A stretch of DNA of 64,000 nucleotides, taken from positions 108,682-172,681 of the forward strand of contig JAESUZ010001753.1 in NCBI GenBank assembly GCA_017311185.1, written 5' to 3'. Positions 36,210-45,158 of the stretch are shown here, in pieces. The notes beneath the pieces are model-generated. The model had not been told where the DNA came from and did no database searches. It saw nothing but the letters and a program-made list of their open reading frames with translations. The DNA is from Proteles cristata cristata (Eukaryota; Chordata; Mammalia; Carnivora; Hyaenidae). Numbering within the stretch: position 1 is the stretch's first letter; every line of letters begins with the position of its first letter. The translations under genes were made by a program, and so were the position numbers.

Positions 36210-37750
36210 TGTGGGCCCTGCTCGTTAGACAGGGAAGGGATGTCTAGGGTCTTCTCCAAGTTACAGATGAGCAGGACCTGTTTAGTATTCGCCAGCACCT
36301 CCTCTACAGGGACAGTCTTTTCCTTGAGCTTCCATGTCACCTGTGAGGGAGATGTGGGCTGGTGTTTTCAGTCGGGTCACATCCCGGTCTCATTTCCAGC
36401 TCCTGTCTACATTGCTGTGTTACTTCAAGCCACTCCTGGGGCTGCTTTACATCCTCTGCCTTGCCTGGGTAAGGGAGAAAGCTGATTTTTTGCTCCACTG
36501 TGCCATTGCGTGGCCCACTGTCAGGCAGGCAGACAGCAAGGCTCTGGTAGGTTCTTTCCATGTGCCAGGCCTTGGGCCAGAAAAGGCATTCTCTTCCCCT
36601 CGGCCCCACAGCTGGTGCCTTGGCTTTGCCATCTGGGAAATGAAAGGGTTGGATTCTGTGATCTTGAAAGTTACTTCTAGCTGCAACATTCTAGGGTGGT
36701 TTTTGAATGCCCTCCTTTTGAAGCTCCAAGTTCTGTAGGAAAATGATTACCATAAAAATGTTTCCAGGTTGGTGCACTGGCTTTTCTCAGGGCCTCACTG
36801 TTTGACAACCACTGTGCAGACTTAAGTGATATTTACATGCAAAAATGCTTTACCGTGGGACACCATCATTACTCCAGTGTCAGGGGCCAAGGATAACACT
36901 CCATTACAGGCCTTCCCTGTTCTATGGAGAAAGGAAGATTCATTCACTCATTCAGCTCAGCCCAACTGTATACACAAATCTGTCCTGAGTGCTATAAAAA
37001 ATATGCCTGGTCTTACCATGGGCTTGGAAAACACAAAATCACCTGACAGCACTCCACCCCAGGGCAGGCAAGAGCCCACCAAGGGGGTAGATGCCTTTGT
37101 ACAGCAGCCCTAATAGGGGAACGGGTAGAAAGAGATTCTTTAGAATGAAAAGAAGCAAACTTTCCATGGCTTCTGCCCTTGGATCCTGATGCTCCACCCC
37201 CTTCTGCTTTGCACTCACTACTAATTTCATCTTCCTTCTTCTCTGTGGAAGCCCTTCGAACATCTGAAGACAGAGCTCTCCCTGCCCTTCTCTTCCTCAG
37301 ACTACGCAGCCTGTTCCTGCAGCCGTTCTTCAGGTGACATGTGTGTGTGAGACTTGCTGCCCATCGCACTGACTCTCTCCTCTCATGTCTTTGAAGCAGC
37401 TTCCCGTATTTCATCCTGGAAATCTTTCTCCTGCAGCAGATCACAAAGCTGCCAGTGGAACAAAGATGACCCAAGGGCTTCACTTAAACTGTAAAATGAG
37501 GAAAGAAATGGCTTGGTTCTTAGAAAACAATGTATGCTCTCAAAAGACAGACAGTTCTCCAAGTGCCACCTTTCCTCACATATCCCAAAAAGGCCACAGA
37601 GTCTCTTTAGTGTCAGCTACATCTAGTTGTGACACCAACAAATGAGAAAGTAAGAGGCTCACTCTAGGGAAGTGGGAGCCCCAGACAGAATCACACAGTC
37701 TCATTGTCTCTCCTGTGTCACATCACGTCATGACCTTGTAGTTTATCAGG
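36210..37750. other. Unassigned single-copy-like DNA with a MIR-like patch
   Basis: 36615-36700 (CCATCTGGGAAATGAAAGGG) resembles a MIR 3' half. Frames of 134 (plus) and 156 (minus) codons lie in this block without recognisable domains or conserved splice structure. No CpG island. Confidence 0.4.
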
Positions 37751-37754
37751 TCAT

Positions 37755-37900
37755 CAGCTTCTCCTAACAAACCATTTCCAGATGAGGCAAACTGAGGCCC
37801 AGAAAGGGACACTGATCTGTGTGTGGACCCACAGCTAGGAAGTGGTGGAAGAACCCTATTTAAGTCCAGGCTTTGGCTCTGAGTCCAGGTCTTTCCAGTG
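37755..37900 (-). mobile_element. MIR (antisense)
   Basis: CCAGATGAGGCAAACTGAGGC and CCACAGCTAGGAAGTGG are the reverse MIR core and flank. Confidence 0.8.
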
Positions 37901-37904
37901 GTAA

Positions 37905-39480
37905 CCCAGCTGTTTCCCTACTGGCCCTGTGTGTCTGCCTTGTGGACACAGAGATGAGATGCCACAGTGACCAATGTGGGGACACACATTTGGCTCTAAA
38001 AATCCACCCAGGATAGTACAGAGAAGATCTGGCATCACCCGCATAGAGATTTGAGGCTCTTGTTGATAGCTGAATGTGTTCCAGCAGTAAAATGTGGTCA
38101 CCAACCAGTGTCGGCAAGGTTAATAGAGGCCAGCATCCACAGAGTGGAGGGGATAGTTAGGTTGACCTGTACCACTGGCAGGCTACTTACACAGGTGGGA
38201 AAAAGCAAGTCGGTTGTCTTCAGGAACACTGAGTTTCTTGTTTTCGAGCAAGGAAATAGCGGTTCAATAACCACTTGGCAGTTTGCAATTTTAGGAAGTA
38301 ATTTTGTGATCCTTTTGTGACCCTCTGAGCTCCACGGCTACACACACTCCCAGATGGGCAACTTTTGCTGCACCTTGTGTAGTGGGGCTTATGGGCCTTT
38401 TTGAGAGAAGAGATAGCAAACAGTGGTAAAGGCAGATGCCAGTGCCATGTGTCCAGAAAAAGCATCAGGCACCAATGTTAAAGTGATGCTCCCAAGGTAA
38501 AGTGGGTGGCAGTAGCTGCCAGGCTGCCTTCTTGGTGCAGAACTTTCTAGGGGGAAATCTTTGAACAACTATTCTTTTGCAGTCAGATCTCAGCCTGACC
38601 TGGAATCAGAGGACTGAGCACACAAATTCTCCAACTCAAGATTCTCAAAACAGCAGCTATTTTGTGGTGCAAACTTTGGCCTTCTTGGTTCACAAAGGCT
38701 CATGGACAGGCCTATCTGGATGGGCCTCTGCAAGAAGCAGGCTCATCTCTCACGCACTCTGGCTTCCTCAGGCCTGAAGTATCAGCCTGTCTCCCACAGG
38801 GGGGTGTTGGGCATAATTGCTTGCAAGGAAACCTAGATTTACTCTAGGCTCTGGGGTGGTCAGAGCCTAGAGGGTGGGAAGCAAGGTTAGAAGGCACCCA
38901 GCTTGGCCCTGAGGCATTTTAAGTACACTTGGTTGGCTGTATACTCCAAGGACTCTTAGGGGAGTCACTTTGGGAACAGATCTTGTAAATAAATCCTTAT
39001 TCTTCTGGCTTAATGTTCTCACAACAGAGTTTAGGGAGCAGAGAAACAGAAAGAGGGAGGGAGGGGGGAAGCCAGAGAAGTGGCCCTAGAATGATTCTCA
39101 GTGCAGCTGACTGAGGGCACATGTTCAAGGCCCTGTCCTGTGGCAGTACAGACATGAAAAAGCCACCAGCCGTGTCCTTCTCTCCCTTCCACGGTCTAGT
39201 GGAGAAGACTGGAAGCCCCAAGTACATTCACAGGATGTAGAAGAAATTACAAACTATCATTTAGGCCTGAAATGCCATAGGAGACATTGATAGGAGGGAT
39301 GGCACTTGGGAGGTGGCAGAAATGGGGGCTGTGGCACTTCAGGTGGGGACACCACAGGAGCCACCTCAGAACCAGCATGTTTTAGATGTTCTACAAGGTC
39401 GTCTGGGGTTTTTGTATGTCAGGTTGGGGGGAGGGGAAGGAGGAGTTTGACGCACTCACATGTGTGTGAGGGGGTACACA
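37905..39480. other. Unassigned single-copy-like DNA
   Basis: No repeat or gene recognised. GC content is higher than in the flanking L1-rich DNA. Confidence 0.4.
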
Positions 39481-39490
39481 TGCATATACA

Positions 39491-39504
39491 CAGACACAGA
39501 CACA

Positions 39505-39535
<31 letters not shown>
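39491..39535 (+). repeat. (CA)n microsatellite
   Basis: CACAGA repeats followed by about 15 pure CA units. Confidence 0.95.
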
Positions 39536-39537
<2 letters not shown>

Positions 39538-39539
39538 CT

Positions 39540-40295
39540 TGGCCTTTAGTAAGTAGATAGTATAAGGGCAAATGCAAATTAAAAATAAGAGGCTAAATTC
39601 TCCCTGTAGAAAAATAAGGGAAGAGGCTCCCTCCTTCTCTTTTCTTTCAGACTCTCTTTCTCCGTCCTTTTCAAATGTATGTAATATTTTTTAATGGCTA
39701 AATCTCTTACCTGCCTCACAACTCTAGAAAGTTCCCTCCAGGGCCTGGGAGGCAAACCCTTGCAGTGTCATCATCAGGGGAAATAATCTCCCAGTTTCCT
39801 GGGAGGAGATGAACCTACCTTTGGCTTTTACTTGACTGCAAAGTATTCAAACTACCAGATATTCGGGTTTCACGCTTATTGAACGACATAGTTGTTTGCT
39901 TTCTCTTACACCCTTGTGGAGAGGTTTCCTGGGCTGGGAGGAAACTATTTCCGAAGCAACACACACAAACTCACAGACACGCGGCACCCACGCTCATGCA
40001 CGGCCACACGCTGAAGCGCTAGTGCACCCCTTCACTGGCAGGTGGTTGGTGTCTTCTTCCCAAGACAGGCCTGGGAGCAGCCGCTGGGACTGCTCCACCA
40101 CAGAGGTCATGGCAGCAGGCAACCTTTCTTTCTCTTTTATGACCTTTTCTATGTCTTGCGCATGGGTTCAAATCACCAGTTCCTTTGAGTCTTGCTTCTC
40201 CTGGGTTTCATTTACCTGCTGCCGCTGCTGCTGCATTTCCCCTTTCTCCGGTGCTTCTTTTTTCAACTCATTCACGGAAAATGAAAAAAGTAAGA
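39540..40295. other. Unassigned DNA
   Basis: Holds most of a 180-codon plus-strand frame (39896-40438), the longest in the window. It has no known domain and its 3' part runs through a tiny L1 insertion, so I do not call it a gene. Confidence 0.45.
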
Positions 40296-40309
40296 ACGGA
40301 GAACACGAA

Positions 40310-40375
40310 TCATTACTTTGTACACCTGAAACTAACATAATATTATATTTCAGTTATACCTCAGTAAAACAAAAT
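40310..40375 (+). mobile_element. Ultra-short L1 3' end (about 65 bp)
   Basis: Contains only the last L1 bases (GTACACCTGAAACTAACATA) and a short A-rich end. TSD ACGGAGAACACGAA/ACGGAGAACAGGAA at about 40296-40309 and 40377-40390. Confidence 0.8.
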
Positions 40376-40539
40376 ACGGAGAACAGGAAAACAAAAACAA
40401 AAATAACCCCAAACAAAAAGTGCTTTCTCACTTTGTGAACCTCCTAGAACTTTAGGTTTTCCCTGGCACTTCTCTGGCTCACTTGCTCATTCATCAATTA
40501 TGTATTAATTTTATTCAACAGATAAGAAGAGTGCAGCTC

Positions 40540-40700
40540 TGACCGGGTGTGCCACCAGCCTTGGGGAAAGAGCTTGGAGACACAGATTTCAACCCAGAGC
40601 CTGCTCTTCCTCTCTCTATCTCTCTCTGCCCCTCCCTCTGCTCTCTTTCTAATGCATGTATGCTCACTCTCTCTACATAAACATGAAAAAAATAAGTGTT
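40540..40700 (+). mobile_element. Degraded SINEC-like sequence
   Basis: A CAGAGCCTGCTCTTCCTCTC body and CT-rich run with an AAACATGAAAAAAA tail; the head is poorly preserved. Confidence 0.5.
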
Positions 40701-40822
40701 TCTTAAATAAATTAGTTAATTTTCTGTCGCAAGAGACTTCAACAAATAAACAACAAAGACTTGCATTTCATTGCCTAGGGGTTCCTGACAGAAGAGGTTT
40801 TTACTAAAAGAACCCCCGGCCA

Positions 40823-41045
40823 GGGGCGCCTGGGTGGCTTAGTCGGTTAAGCGTCCGACTCTCGCTTAGGTCATGATCTCATGGTTCGTAGGTTTGAGCC
40901 CCGCGTCGGGCTCTGTGCTGACTGCCAGCTCAGAGCCTGGAGCCTATTTCAGAGTCTGTATCTCCCTCTCTCTCTGACCCTCCCCTGCTCACGCTGTCTC
41001 TCTCTCTCCTAGAAATAAATAAAAATATTAAAAAAAAAAAAAAAA
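40823..41045 (+). mobile_element. SINEC_Fc-type SINE, young
   Basis: Near-consensus, long A tail. TSD AAAAGAACCCCCGGCCA/AAAAGAACCCCCAGCCA at 40806-40822 and 41046-41062. Confidence 0.96.
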
Positions 41046-41062
41046 AAAAGAACCCCCAGCCA

Positions 41063-42204
41063 AGAGTGCTTATTTATTTTTTTCTAGAAGTGGAACTAAG
41101 TTTTTTTCACCAGGGGGAATATTTTACCAAGTCGTATTAGAAAAAGCAAACAAACAAACAAACCCATCACATCCCACATTACACAGAAGCCAGAGTTTCT
41201 CTCTCTCTCTCCCTGTCTCTTTCTCAATGACTTTTATTGATTGTATGGTGGAGCTTATTTCTGTTTTCCTCATGGCTTAGCTTTTAAAATGCCACGCTGT
41301 GGAAGGATCAGCTTCAGAAAGTGCCGTTTGGTGTTTCAGGCATGGCTATTCCCATCCAACTCCACCACCAGATACCTAAAGAGGAAGTGCAGGGCAGGGA
41401 GTGCTGTGTGAATCAGCAAAGCAAATTGTAGGGTATTGCCAAACTCAACTTTGGGTGTACAATTTCCAGTCACTGGATTTACAGTACATAGCTTTAAAAC
41501 AACATGTATGATAGACAAAACACTAGACTAAGAGTTAGGAATTATAAATTCTCCAATCCTGTCCCTAATCCGGTGAGTTTGGGGCAAGTCGTTACCCATC
41601 ATTAGCTCGGTTTTCTTGGCCAGACTGGGGTTCTTGCCCTTTAAGAATCGTTTTCTGATTCTTAGGGAATAAGGGAGGCACCCCTTAGGGTTGCCTCCAT
41701 CGTGACCACGCCCCTTGGCATGCCTTTTCATTCCCATGGCAACGACTGTTTGGGCTCCAGTGACCTCCAGTCTTCAGCAGCTGCTGCCGGTAGGAGGTTG
41801 CAGGACTTTGTTAAGGGTCCAGAGTGCTGTCTAAATTTTTCTTTTCTCTTACAGCTTGAGTTTATTCTAAAAGTTCTATCTTAACCTCAGTGAGCTTACA
41901 GTAAATGTTTGTGATGTGAAGTCAACAACGAAGACAGTTATGACAGCTGTAGTTTATGGAAAAAGAAACACTAATATGTGAGATTAAGTAGGCATATTGT
42001 CCCATATCAGATATCTTTTATGAATGATTCTTGTCTGAGTTATCACACAACTGCCACAGAGGCTGCTAATGGAAGAGTGTAAAAGTTCTGGTCTGGAGAC
42101 AGGAATTCAGGTAGGCCCTCTAGATATACATGTGTGACTTCTGACAAGCCCCTTCCCTCTGCAGAACACAGTTTCCTCATCTGTACAAGGAGTTTAGACT
42201 ACTG
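41063..42204. other. Mostly unassigned DNA with MIR-like patches
   Basis: 41535-41610 and 42080-42200 (TTTCCTCATCTGTACAAGGAG) look like MIR in sense. A GTTGCCATGGGAA-type X-box match lies antisense at 41734-41746. Otherwise nothing recognised. Confidence 0.4.
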
Positions 42205-43245
42205 GTATGGGATGAATTGCCTCTCCCCTGTCCCCAGCCGAACTCCTATGTTAAACTCCTAACCCCCAGTATCTCAGAATGGGGCCTTATTTAGAAATTG
42301 GGTGGTAGATGTGGTAAGTTAAGTTGAAGTCATGCTGGAGTGCATGGAGTGCACTTACGTGGAGTAGGTCCACGTAAAGAGAAATGCAGAAATCTGGGGG
42401 ATGCTTGTATAAATGAATCATCAAAGATTGCCCTCAAACTATCGGAAACTCGGTGAGAGGCATGTAACAGATTCTCTCTCATTAACCTCAAAACAAATCA
42501 ACTCTGCTGACAGCTCATCTCAGACTTCTAGCCTCCAGAACTGTGTGATAATCTCTCTTGTTTAAGCCGTTCAGGTAGAGTTAGTTAGATATGAGCCAGA
42601 GGCAAAGGCGTGTTAAATATGTGTTAAATAGGGATTACAAGCCTGATGGCACAATGTCCTGACTCTGTGGCTGTCAACATCCTGGCCTGATGGCTTCCGG
42701 AACCCCCAGGCTGACAGACCAAGGGCCACAGGTGCAGAACAAGGGCTATCCTCTTCAGTCTCGACCTCAGGGTAACCTACGGCTTCATTATAATAGATTT
42801 ACATAGTTTTTTCAGCCCCTCCCCCTGGGGGGAAGATGGCTGTGGACACTTCCCGCAAGAACCTTGTGGGGCCAGAAAACTGCCCCTCCCAACCTGAACG
42901 AGGAGTTCCTCACATGATCGGAAGCACCCTCAGTGGGAGACACTCCTAGCTGTGACCCCTCCATAACCTATGCAGACATCACAAGAAAAGACACCCCAAA
43001 CCCCAGTGCAGTTACCACCTCTGGGCCTGCCCGCTCTGCCACCTGGAGAGTGTAAGGTCCTTAATAAAGTGCTTTGTGCTTGCTACTTCCTCTCTGGCTG
43101 TCTTTATTTGATTGGAGATCCTCATGTAAATATTCGGTGGGGGATCCATGAATGGAGGCTTCCATTCACACAATGTAGATGCTCCCACTGGTAACAATTC
43201 AATTTGGGGTACTTTACTAAGGTAGCCCCAGCAAGCTAATAGTAC
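42205..43245 (+). mobile_element. MaLR-type LTR interrupted by the ERV LTR at 42574-43196
   Basis: It opens with GGATGAATTG and CTCCTAACCCCCAGTATCTCAGAATG, and has the MaLR end (CCAGAACTGTG, TTTAAGCC, then GCCCCAGCAAGCTAATAG). The subfamily is not certain (MLT1/MST class). Confidence 0.65.
42574..43196 (+). mobile_element. Solo LTR of an endogenous retrovirus, inserted in a MaLR
   Basis: About 620 bp with a poly(A) signal AATAAA at 43063-43068, followed by a T/G-rich U5-like stretch and an ACA end. The flanking bases (GTTCA before, ATTCA after) resemble a 5-bp TSD. On both sides the sequence is the 3' end of one MaLR-type LTR (TTTAAGCC... and ...GCCCCAGCAAGCTAAT), so the insertion point is well supported. 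No internal retroviral sequence remains. Confidence 0.65.
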
Positions 43246-43690
43246 TATATCAGTGGTTCTGAATCTTTTCACTACCAAGAACCCTTTTGCTCTTTGTCTT
43301 CCTGTGGACCCAATACATTTAACAAATATTTATTGAGTATCTATGATATACCAGGCCCTTATTCTAGGCATTGGAGATACACAGAGTCACAAAGTTCCCT
43401 CCTCTTGTGTCCATTCTGTATGTTTTAAAAGATTTAGTCGGCTATGGCTTATTTTAGTTTAGTAATAATTGATTTTCTAATGAGATAACCAGGATTACCT
43501 CATCAGTGTGATATAATTAGTGCCTAAAATCAAAGAAAGGTCATGTTCTAAGTAGCTGTTGATTCCTTATAGCAGGTAAATACATTACATTCATTACATT
43601 TTTAAAAAATATTGAAAATTAATCCCAGTAACCTTATTACATTTATGGATTCCTAGGGGTTCAAGGACCTCATTACAGGGTGATTAGGTA
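43246..43690 (+). mobile_element. hAT-type (MER/Charlie-like) DNA transposon fragment
   Basis: Starts CAGTGGTTCTGAATCTTTTC and ends near TTCCTAGGGGTTCAAGGACC, the two ends of a MER-type hAT element, with other old repeat sequence between (AACAAATATTTATTGAGTAT). Confidence 0.55.
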
Positions 43691-43693
43691 GAG

Positions 43694-43985
43694 CAGGGGT
43701 GGCAAACTTTTCCTATAAAGGGCCAGATAGTAAACATTTTATCCTTTGTGGTCTATACAGTTGCTGTCACTATACAACACTGCCACTGTAGGGCGAAAGC
43801 AGCCATAGATGATACAAATTAATGAACATGGCTGAGTTCCAATGAAATTTTATTTACGGACACTGAAATCTAAATTTGATATAATTTTCACGTGTGGCAG
43901 AATATTACTTTTCTTTTGATTTTTTCCCAACCATTTAAAATGGAAAACCTAGTCTTCACTCTCAAGCTGTAGGAAAATCATTCTG
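43694..43985 (+). mobile_element. hAT-Charlie-type nonautonomous transposon
   Basis: CAGGGGTGGCAAACTTTTCC, AAAGGGCCAGATAGTAAACA and GGGCGAAAGCAGCCATAGA are in the expected order. The right end is worn. Confidence 0.75.
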
Positions 43986-44284
43986 CCCTAGTTCCAGCAT
44001 TAGGTGATTCTTGTCACCCTAAGGGTCTAGATGAGGCCCAGGCAAGGATTAAGTTTGAACTTAAACCCAGGCTTTGTGCTGGCTAGTCCACAGCGCTTAA
44101 CATTGCTCTAAGCTGCTGTTTAGTCATGATTTTAGACGCGGTCTTTGTATCCATGTGGTGCAGAAAATAGATGTGTGGTCAGCGGCCCTTTCCAGGAGTT
44201 GACCATGTAAGGGTTGTCCTCTTATTAGCAGCCAGTGGCAACGTTATTTTGTCTAGCCTAACCCTAGACTTACAACACTGTTTT
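43986..44284. other. Unassigned DNA upstream of the CpG island
   Basis: Faint MIR-like words (AACTTAAACCCAGGCTTTG). No gene. Confidence 0.35.
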
Positions 44285-44788
44285 CGTTTATACCTCTCTC
44301 GGGTTGCGCGGGCCCCGGAGGGCCATCTGTCCCTTACTATTTGAGTCCCTGATGTCTCATTGGCGGCTTTCTGAGCAGCTGCAAAATGTTTTTAACTTGA
44401 AGTGGAAGTTGGGGTCACCGGCGTCGTCAGGCCTAAACAGTCACTCTCAGCAAGGGCTCTTTCAACTCTGACATTGACTAGCTTACGGACTCGGACTCGG
44501 GTGAGTGTCAAACTAAGTCCTCCTACTTTCCCACGGCTGGACTTTCACTGTTGGTAACAATGAAACATTTCACGAGGGCTGGGAAATAATGTGCATTGCT
44601 TTTTTGTGTTGTCTTCGGAAATTGCTTGGTTGCCTAGCACCACAGTCTTCTGCCTGGCCGTCCGTCTTTGCGACTCGTCTGCTCCGGTAGCCTCGCAACC
44701 GCAGCTCGGCGGCAGGGGTCCTGAGAGGGACCAGAGGTGCTCACTCGCTCTCAGGGGGCGGGGGTAGCACCGCCCACCCCGGAGGATC

Positions 44789-44898
44789 ATGCTGCGAGGC
44801 AAGTCCCGGCTCAACGTGGAGTGGCTGGGATACTCGCCCGGCCTGCTCCTGGAGCGCAGACAGCTCCTGGCAGGGCGCACACCTCGGAGCCCCGGCCG
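44789..44898 (+). CDS. VMA21: Alternative first coding exon of VMA21 (longer N-terminus isoform)
   Basis: An ATG with A at -3 opens 36 codons plus two bases, beginning MLRGKSRLNVEWLGYSPG, and ends at a consensus donor GTAAGT (44899-44904). The two leftover bases give the same phase as canonical exon 1, so joining to exon 2 at 49942 forms an Arg codon and continues in frame into NESS, giving a predicted 120-residue isoform. I recall a human VMA21 RefSeq isoform with a very similar N-terminus, which I could not check. If a transcript starts upstream and this donor is not used, the same ATG gives a 37-codon upstream ORF ending with TAA at 44900-44902. Function of the extra N-terminus is unknown; no signal peptide or membrane span is evident in it. 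Confidence 0.75.
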
Positions 44899-44902
44899 GT
44901 AA

Positions 44903-44912
44903 GTCACGTGAC
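44903..44912 (+). promoter_or_regulatory. CLEAR/E-box palindrome GTCACGTGAC
   Basis: This is an exact 10-bp CLEAR consensus, the element bound by TFEB, TFE3 and MITF (and, as CACGTG, by USF and MYC/MAX) at lysosomal and V-ATPase genes. It lies 194 bp upstream of the canonical ATG. Its first two bases are also the last two bases of the alternative-exon splice donor (GTAAGT at 44899-44904). Occupancy is inferred, not shown. Confidence 0.75.
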
Positions 44913-44943
44913 CATCTGCGCCCGCGCCCGCGCCGGTGCAGTC

Positions 44944-44951
44944 TAACGTCA
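44944..44951. promoter_or_regulatory. CRE-like site (TAACGTCA)
   Basis: The reverse complement is TGACGTTA, one base from a full CRE palindrome, and contains the TGACGT half-site bound by CREB/ATF proteins. It sits in the CpG island between the two alternative first exons. Evidence is motif match only. Confidence 0.35.
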
Positions 44952-44967
44952 CCAAGGCGCGCCGCAC

Positions 44968-44975
44968 TTGCGCAA
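44968..44975. promoter_or_regulatory. C/EBP-type palindrome TTGCGCAA
   Basis: An exact 8-bp palindrome fitting C/EBP-family binding. The surrounding GCAC/TGCG bases also resemble half of an NRF1 site. It lies in the CpG island, about 130 bp before the canonical ATG. Evidence is motif match only. Confidence 0.3.
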
Positions 44976-45105
44976 TGCGTCCCGCCGCCCGACACTAGCC
45001 GGCACCTCCGGCGCGACACGCCTCTGTCGGCCTGCAGTGGAGCAGTCCCAGCGAGGTCGCTGAGCCCAGCCCGCCTCCGAGCACCTGCTGCGGGGTCGTG
45101 TGCAC

Positions 45106-45158
45106 ATGGAGCGCTTTGATAAAGCCGCGCTGAATGCGCTGCAGCCGCCCGACTTCAG
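45106..45158 (+). CDS. VMA21: VMA21 canonical coding exon 1
   Basis: Encodes residues 1-17 plus two bases of codon 18 (Arg). It begins MERFDKAALNALQPPDF and is followed by a GTAGTC donor at 45159. The exon lies inside the CpG island. The intron is phase 2, and the next exon supplies the third base of the Arg codon. The 5' UTR start is not visible from sequence alone. Confidence 0.95.

Noticed and set aside
35834..36340. 168-codon minus-strand ORF
   Set aside because: It overlaps an antisense L2 fragment, has no domain, and other frames of similar length occur on both strands nearby.
37013..37483. 156-codon minus-strand ORF
   Set aside because: No domain, splice pattern or CpG island; overlapping frames on the other strand are comparable.
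40040..40300. Possible antisense exon (Glu/Gln-rich frame with a GTAAAT donor-like site)
   Set aside because: The frame closes after about 30 codons, there is no matching acceptor, and I recognise no protein.
39896..40438. 180-codon plus-strand ORF, the longest in the window
   Set aside because: No recognised domain, low-complexity Ser/His/Thr composition, and its 3' part passes through a 65-bp L1 insertion and its TSDs.
1..44000. GPR50, or (downstream) PASD1, expected neighbours of VMA21 in human
   Set aside because: No receptor-like seven-span frame or PAS-type exon could be found; they probably lie outside the window.
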